Source: Owenia fusiformis (Eukaryota > Annelida > Polychaeta > Sabellida > Oweniidae). From it: a stretch of 64,000 nt of DNA. Below, one piece after another: positions 56,545-64,000 of the stretch. A program made the translations under genes and the position numbers. Every line of letters starts with the position of its first letter. The first letter of the stretch is position 1. The stretch spans positions 37,386,867-37,450,866 of the forward strand of contig CAIIXF020000008.1 in the NCBI GenBank assembly GCA_903813345.2. Direction: 5' to 3'. The notes under the pieces are model-generated. The model was not told the DNA's origin. It searched no databases and worked only from the letters and a program-made list of their open reading frames with translations.

Positions 56545-56665
56545 TTTTCACTCAGTTTCTCTAAAATTTGAATGAACTTGATTATTTTCTTGCATTTCTA
56601 TATAATTCATAGTGTTAACTACATGCCTGCTTGATTTATTCCTTGCTAATTCCTCTCTTTTGTGC
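56545..56665 (-). repeat. Dispersed ~125-bp repeat, copy C
   Basis: Minus-strand copy: 'ctctaaaatttgaatgaa', 'cttgcatttctatataatt', 'gttaactacatgcctg' and 'ttattccttgctaattcc' read as the reverse complement of copy A. A weaker plus-strand copy ('gagtgaaaaagagtggaata', 'agcaaggagta') is 330 bp upstream at 56170-56240, so the pair is inverted. Confidence 0.7.
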
Positions 56666-57429
56666 TCTATTGTTCAATTTAAATCCTAACCCTTGCGATA
56701 TATTTTTTACGGGTGTTTCCTTTACATGTGTACACATTGGGATTTACCTTGTATTGCTAAAATATCCCAAACCTTTGTTAGATCATCCAGCACAATCGAT
56801 GTATGAATTCAAAGACTTGAAATTTTATAAGCTACTTCAGATATAAACTGTCAATTGTTGAAATAATTCAAAAATAGAAAACTCTGAATACAACTCCGAC
56901 ATGATCTTCTAAATTATATCTAATACATGCAAATAAATATATGTTACAACAGGTGAAATTGTAAAGGACATTTAGCTAAATTATTAAGGGATTAAGTGTC
57001 ACCATTTGGCAGGAAGTCCAGAATCAAAAATAAGCAGCTGAATTTTTTAAACCATATTATTTTTGCAAAAGCCATCTGCTATATTTTTATACCTAGGTCA
57101 TTTCAATATAGGTTTGATATTAAACATGATCAGTTTAGTATGAGACTATTTGACAAACTTTATATTGTATTGTGTATTTGACAGAATTTATAATAGAATG
57201 TTATTTACTGAATCATGAATGTTGTGTTTGTCACAACTATTATTTACGTTTTCCTAAAAGATGCAAACAGTCTAAATAATAGGTAATTGATCCGTTGAGA
57301 AATGAAAACATGCCTCTTGGCTGTCATCAATTTGAGGAAATGTGACAAAGATTCTAAAGGCTAAAAATTATATTATAAATTTTAAACTCACTGTATTACT
57401 CATCATATCGAAATGTCTGTCTGTTGACA

Positions 57430-57555
57430 CCTATTTCACACTATTTCTCTCTTAAATTTGAATGAATTGACTGATTTTCTTGCATTTATATACAATTTAG
57501 ACTATTAACTACATGTCTGTTTACTTTATTCCTTGCTAATTCCACTCTTTTGTAC
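57430..57555 (-). repeat. Dispersed ~125-bp repeat, copy D
   Basis: 'tctcttaaatttgaatgaat', 'cttgcatttatatacaattt', 'ttaactacatgtctgttta', 'ttattccttgctaattccac': same order and strand as copy C. Confidence 0.7.
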
Positions 57556-60500
57556 TCAATTTTGAATTTTAAAACCTAACCATAAAATCTGAACTTACAT
57601 GTCTGGCTTCCTTTGTACATGAATGCTCCTAGTGTGTATTGACCAGTATAATCACAAGGAATAATATTTTCAAATGGAACATTAACGGCAATTAATCCTA
57701 AATATATCACTTCCTCACTATTCACGTTGACATATTTGTACAGTTTTATCAACTGACAATATTGATCAAAATATCCACCTTATCTGAGATGTATGAAACT
57801 TTACGATCTCCTAGTTATTACAAGCATATGGAGTTCAGCCATTGTTTCAGAGAACATTCAGAATACATTGAAGTGCAGTACGACATTTATGATCTTTAAA
57901 ACCTCGTAAAACTTACCTTGCTGAGTGAGTGTACATATAACTGTTATAAGTTTCCGTATATCCATAATACTGTGATATGTTTCATGATCAACTGCCAAGT
58001 TCCACAATAAAGTATTTTTCTATGTTCAATCGTATTATTACAAGTGTAAATTAACTAGGCTAAGCTTCTAACAGTCTAACTGAAACTACCAATACAAGCC
58101 GACCAATCGTAAACATTCATATAGAAAATCTACCTAAGGTTTAGTCTACTTTATGTGATATTAAGCCAATATGGAGTGATTTCTATAGGGATTTTACATT
58201 GGGCCAATGCAGGGGACTTTTGACAGGTGTTATACAGGGACACATGGAGGTTTATCAGTTGGGGTTGAAATACTTGAAGTGGTCCAACTGATAGGCCTTT
58301 CAGTTAAATATCCAGAATTACGCCTCGTTAGATTCATTCTATAACAATTCATAGTTCAAATTGAATATCAAATAATATTTATAATATTATTAAAATATTT
58401 CAATTTTTTGTTGATTTTGGAAGGATTATACCAGTAGAATTTTCAAGTAATATATAAATCATAGAAATGTTTGAATAAAGTTAATATATCAACTTGTATC
58501 AAGGTGCACAGTGTTTTGAAACATTTTCAAATAATTTGAAGTGTTTTGAGGACGTATATGTATATGTTTGATATTTTAAAATTGATAAGTCAGATTCATT
58601 CTATGTATTTCAATCATTGACATTTGTGTTGAATCCATTATTTTCATCACTTGACAAATTAAATATATTACTCTGAGACTACTAGAGCCCTGAGTGTAGT
58701 AAGTTATTGTACACGAAGCTGTCTTTTAGAGGCAAAATCAAGCTTTGAAAAGGTTAACCTCTTATTTTTGTGGCACCCCAACCCTGAGTAGGAAAAAAGT
58801 TGACATTTGAGTCACAATGGTTCAACTACAAAACTTTGTTGTTCATCATGCAACAATCATATAAATCAAAATCGAGAACTTCCTTCCTACTTACCATTAA
58901 TGAATTGTTCCTGTAATAACTAAGGTTTATTCTTATCCCTCTGAAACTGAATTCCATATATCCTATTATCCAAAGCGCTAACACTTAGCTCAACACATTG
59001 ACTTTCGTTGCTTCCACTTCAGTGTTATTCTCTGAACTAACTGAGGACCACTTGGGTTTCACGCTTTAAGCCACACAAAGGTACTTCAAAGTCAAAATCT
59101 GGAGATTTTCACACGTTCTCTAAGCTTATTTCCAATACTCAAAATTAGCCACGAGCTGCATGAACGGCATGATTTTAATCCAATTGCTTCTACTTGTTGA
59201 TATTATGTTTTAATTGTTTGTTGAAATATTTTTGTAACTTTTCCTACCTAGGGCTAATTGGTTGGTATTGTTTGTTGATTAGGTGGTTATTGTTATGTGA
59301 AATGATGTGTAAATAATGAAGTGCTACACCTGAATGGAATTATTGGATTAGGAGGAAATGAGATCATGGGGAGGGTGAATTTAGAAAAGTAGTAGAAACT
59401 TGTGGAATTAGCGAGGAATGTCTTGCAAATTGTGCATATTGTTAAACTGGCAATAAAGGAAAGCGTAATTTTTTAATTAACATTATTGTCAAGTTGGCCT
59501 AAAATCAAAGCTTTTTCATGAAATAAAGTCAGAACTTTCAGGAAAATACGTACAAGAAATGTGAGCAAATAATGTTGCAAGTGTAGTTTTTTTTAAGTAA
59601 GTACATGAAAATTCTCTTTATGCTCAGTTGCACCTTTAAGATTCCAAACTGTATAATTGCAGGCAGCAAGACCACAGTGAAGTTTGATAGAAGGTGAAAG
59701 TTAAATGCTATGAAATTGGCCAATTTATCTGCTTTTACCTGTGATTTCCCAATTATGGCGTGTGTAGCCCTATACTTCAAAGTAAATTGCCTTAGAGTTG
59801 TTATTGTAAATATATATTTAAATTTTCAATCGATCTAAGTAGATATTTTATACACAGACAGAGGCCAAAGAAATGTCAGTAAAATTGGTCAAAATATCTT
59901 ATTTTAACGGAATAACAGAATGGTTTCCAAAACTCCATTTTAATTCACCAGAGTGCCTTCAACACTGGCGCCTGGTCCATGAGTATATCGTTCAAAACTG
60001 AAAGCAATTTTAGACAAAATACCCATCAGACAGGTATTTGACTGAAAATCAAAGGAAATGTGTTCATGGCATAAGAGATAGTACGGGTAGGGTGCTTTGG
60101 ATACCAATAATTAAACTTAGTTAATTGTGAATTATTCAGCCTGATTACACAATTGTAACTTTCTCTTCATGCGTCATGCAACTGCCCTCCTAGTAACATA
60201 TTTTCTCAGCATTTCCCTCACTTTCTTTGCATCATATCTCACCTGTAATTAACCTACCTGTATTGTAATTGCACATAATTACCTGGATGAACTCAAGTGT
60301 CATATTAAGTCAAACTGTCCCAACTTTACCTCAGTTTGTGCAGAGTCATCCAGAAAATGCCTCAAGTTTAGAAGAATTCACTAACTGATTTTAACCAAAA
60401 AGCAGCTTATAAAAATCTTACCTAAATTCGGGAGTTCCTTCTCAAAGTCACATATGAAATGGTTCAATTTGATCTGTTGCTTTGATAATGTGCATGCACT

Positions 60501-63034
60501 GCCCAATTAACCAATTAGAACTTGACATTTAGGATCGTAATTAAGGCTCAATTTAACATCAAAGTGTGACATCAGAGTGAGAAGTGTTATCTTTTGGAAA
60601 TAATTACACCTTATAGAGCTACATTGTTCTTGTGATCATGTTGTATAGCTCCTTCTTCCAATTAGTTTATGATCTGTGAATTTCCTCTGATAAGACACTG
60701 AATTGTTTATCTCCATTGCTTGCTATCTGTGCAATCATCTCTGTCTCATTTATGACTTCTTGTATTGTTGTATTCTTACAACTGATTGTAAATTAATTGT
60801 ATCTCAGTAAAGCAGTCTTGCACTACCTTTAGTCTCAAAATCAAGGTCAACCAAATTTTGATTTGAAAATCTTGTGTCAATGACTCCAATGATTTAGTAT
60901 TGTATTTGGCTTTTAAGGGCTTCCTCAAAACAGCAAAAAACTTAGGAGAATATCTTGCTGCTGACACCCTTGAATCTCATATTATGTATAAACATACCTT
61001 GGAAGGTGAAGTAATAAAACTGTATGAATTGTTGATAATTATTTCTGATGTACTGTACAGTGTACATACAGTAGTACAGTAGCTGCCTTATCTCAGTCAC
61101 CTTATCTTGAGTAATGACTTCTGTGGCTTTCAAAGCTTATTACTGAATGTCCTCATAATCAACATGTATAGACTTACCAATTAATTTCTTGCCAAGATTT
61201 CATCTCAGTAATATCATAGTCAGGTCTTTAACTTGAGGTCATTCTTATCATGTTATATGTAAATGCTACCTTGTTTCCTATTCCAATAGTTTGGTTTAAC
61301 TTCTGTTTTATGAATTGCAAGATTTTTTCCTTAGAAGCCCATGGACTACTAGCTGCTAGTAGTAATCATATTGGCATCTAGAGCTCTTTCTCTTTCACTC
61401 AGGAAAAGTCTCTCTGCATATATTATAGAAAACCCTTTCTAATACATCGTACTAGTCTCTGATACCCAAGGGTCTGTTTTTGCTAAGATCGGACCTTGCG
61501 ATTCATAGAAAACCAATGTCTTGTGACTTGCAACCGAATGATAAGTTGCAACAGATCCAAAAACGGATCCTTGGCAGTGATCTCCCCAGCATGATGGCAA
61601 GTTGGCAAGAACCCACCTGATAATCCATTTGCACCCACTTGAAAAAGACAGAAATCATGAAAAATATGCATATTTTGACCAAATTTGGTCTAAATTGTGA
61701 TATAGAATTTTGCACCCACTTGAGAAAAATCCTGGGGAGAATACTGCTTGGGTATTAAGAAAGTCTGTGATCGATCAGAGTACGAAGTGAATACTGTGAA
61801 CTCTCCTCGCAATATCAATATCATGAAAGGAGTACAATTTATAAGCATTTCTATACAGTTCAGTTTGTTTACTACATGTATATTTACTTACTAACTTAAT
61901 AGTTTCTATCCTGCATTTCATATGGCATTTTCCCAGTGACAGTAGGGGGGGGGGGGGGTTATCATGTCAAAAATCTTTGTTCTCTCTTTGACTCTAGACT
62001 TTTACCACAGAATTAGAAATAATTGCTGCTCAGTTTTTGTTTTCTTGGGAGGGGGTTATCAAAGAATCATGCTGTTTATGAAATTGGGTTATCCCATGAA
62101 AGAATCTTTCTGTCTGATTCTGGCCTGTTATCACACAATCCAAAAATAATTGCTGTGTTTTGTTTAGTTTGTTAATCAACATGTATAGTCTTACCAATTA
62201 GTTAGTACTTATCAGGAACTTGTCTTATATGATGATCTTTATACAGTCTGGGCCTTCTGTGGTTTAATCCAATTAGCCTTGGCAGGGACTTATCTCATAG
62301 ACATGTGATGGCTGACTTTGTTATATTACTACACTAAGTGGCAGAGCCTGGTAAATGAGGTGAAAAGTCTCTGGACTCCCCCCTATCTACTTAACTATTG
62401 TGTGTAGTGGGGGGGGGGGGTCACAAAGTCTTGTAGCTAGACATGGTAAAGCTGGAACCTTTTGTGTGAGTAGATCTCTGGATCCAAAAAAGATCTCAAG
62501 TACCATAAGGGAATTTGATTTTAAAGCAGTGATATTCTGGAAAGGAGGGGGATGTTTAAAGGTCAGGTCACAACTTATCTAACATCTGACTTAATCCATC
62601 TTGTGTTTTCTCTTGCCCTGGTTAATCCAACATTAATCCATTGGAGGATCAAGATATATTAATGGATGTGATGTGAGGATTTACCACTACAGTTAAACCT
62701 GAATATCTGAAAACCACTCAATGTGATAGAATGCTTTTTAGTACCAAAGGTTTAAAATGCCATAAGATTTCCATGGAATCAAGTCTCTGTCTTTCAATCC
62801 TACTTCTTGTATAATTGAGGTGTAAATAAAAGAGAAGATCAATCCATGTTGATGTGGATTGGATGTATAGGCCTGGATAAATTGATAGAATTTTGCTGTA
62901 AATTGAAGCAATTGCCTAACAGATTGTGCTTGTTAGGGTAATGAGAGTTCATTCAAAATGTTCATTTAATCAGGTAGATTAATTGTAAAGCCTGTTTTGA
63001 AGACAAATGTCACGGTGGTTCTGTTTTAAGTGCT

Positions 63035-63125
63035 GAATATAGTGGAAAAGAGTGGAATCAGCAAGGAATAAAGTAAACAGGCATGTAGGTGTCACTCTAA
63101 AATTGTACAGAAATGCAAGGACTTA
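63035..63125 (+). repeat. Dispersed ~125-bp repeat, copy E
   Basis: 'tagtggaaaagagtggaatc', 'agcaaggaataaagtaaac', 'ggcatgtaggtgtcactcta', 'ttgtacagaaatgcaagg'. The closest match is copy B. Confidence 0.7.
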
Positions 63126-64000
63126 GCTTAGAGACTGACTGCTCCTTCAGGACACAATGGGAAAATGTTGTGTAGATGCTGAATTATGACATCACATGTA
63201 AATGACCTCCCACAATGATTTTCTGTTTTGAAGAAAAGGTTTAAGTCAGTCAGGTTATAAATGTTTCTTGTTATCTAGTTTTAGATTTATATTTCAAGCT
63301 CACCATTTCTGTGAAAACAAAGGCCTGTGTTATCATGGGATAATCCAATTAAGAAGATTTATTGACCCACCCTGTAGTTAATTCAGCATTAAAGACCAAG
63401 AGGGGTGTAGTTACAAATTATAAATTAGAAACTCAATTTGGAAAAGGTCTTTAATTTTGGTTTCAATTATAAGATGCTAGAACATGTTTCATCTTTAAAT
63501 AGCTGTTATTCAAACTTGTGGGATCTGCCTCATCTCTTCTACTTGTTCTTCTACTGTAGAAATGAATTTTCATTGAATATCAATATTATACCTTTTCAAT
63601 GGTCTCCCCAGTTTTCCCCAACCTTGGACCAAGAATGTAATATTTTAATCAATAGGGTTTACCCCTCATATCGGAGAGGAATTCTGGAGATCTAGGTAAA
63701 AATATATTGTTACTTTTTGGTTTTGTTTGTTTGTTTGTTTGTTTGTTTTGAGGCTACGTATTGTCATAACAACCTATTATTTGCGGGATAAAATACAAAC
63801 ATTTTTATCTTGGTAATATACGGTAAATATTCTTTGCATGTTTGTTTGAATAACTGTGATATTAATATATACCTCAATTGTTTTCACTTTAAACATTACA
63901 TTTACATGTGTAATGTTTTATGCCCTGGATTTTGGTCTTTTTATGGAGATTAAGCAAGAAAGAAAGTGTCTGAAATGAAGGTTCCAAGCAGAAAGATTCA

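Larger units (their letters stand above)
54437..64000. other. Non-coding, likely 5' flank or intron of the 511-codon gene; repeat copies only
   Basis: No exon with domain or splice support was found on either strand. Contents: further copies of the ~125-bp dispersed repeat, poly(G) runs (61947, 62408), a 'gttt' microsatellite near 63722, and a second small repeat shared by 61160 and 62175 ('atcaacatgtatag.cttacc'). The words TAATCC/GGATTA are frequent between 59150 and 63350. Confidence 0.45.

Noticed and set aside
61947-61960. Poly(G) runs here and at 1050, 26645, 41810, 47101, 50970 and 62408
   Set aside because: Simple homopolymer tracts; a single run does not make a clear G-quadruplex or other element, and some are just parts of dispersed repeats.

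Overview
The window is AT-rich animal nuclear DNA: small phase-consistent exons with GT/AG borders, long introns full of palindromic transposons and minisatellites, and no operons, tRNA or rRNA genes that I could see. The mix of gene families (a steroid 5-alpha-reductase with vertebrate-like motifs, an undivided BUB1/BUBR1 kinase, a death-domain protein, Crypton and non-LTR retrotransposon relics) suggests a marine invertebrate. A deuterostome such as a hemichordate, echinoderm or amphioxus is plausible, but the sequence alone does not settle the phylum.

Layout. 0-4.5 kb: non-coding, with a TA-flanked MITE nested inside an older repeat. 4.5-6.6 kb (minus): four exons of a death-domain protein, 3' end not found. 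6.6-9.4 kb: nothing recognisable. 9.4-15.4 kb: a fold-back composite element with inverted arms of 'gccatcttg' repeats, enclosing a broken reverse transcriptase. 15.4-22 kb: hairpin elements, an orphan exon at 16.6 kb and several tandem arrays. 22.2-27.7 kb (minus): a complete five-exon steroid 5-alpha-reductase gene. 27.97-44.16 kb (plus): 22 coding exons of an ancestral-type MadBUB checkpoint kinase, head-to-head with the reductase gene across 301 bp. 44.2-49.6 kb: its last intron or 3' flank, with a 1.2-kb transposon. 52.9-54.4 kb (minus): a 511-codon uninterrupted ORF of unknown family. 54.4-64 kb: no gene seen, but a dispersed ~125-bp repeat in both orientations.

The MadBUB gene is the main biological content. 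One predicted protein carries the BUBR1-type parts (KEN box, TPR, B56-binding LSPIIE motif, several ABBA-like motifs) and the BUB1-type parts (CD1-like motif and a kinase with intact Lys, HGD and DFG residues), plus a Bub3-binding GLEBS region. The most unusual structural signal is that exon-intron junctions in both neighbouring genes have been tandemly copied. The end of reductase exon 4 with its donor is present about 12 extra times. The start of MadBUB exon 17 with its acceptor is present three extra times. The donor of exon 22 is duplicated, and two decayed copies of exon 13 lie in front of it.
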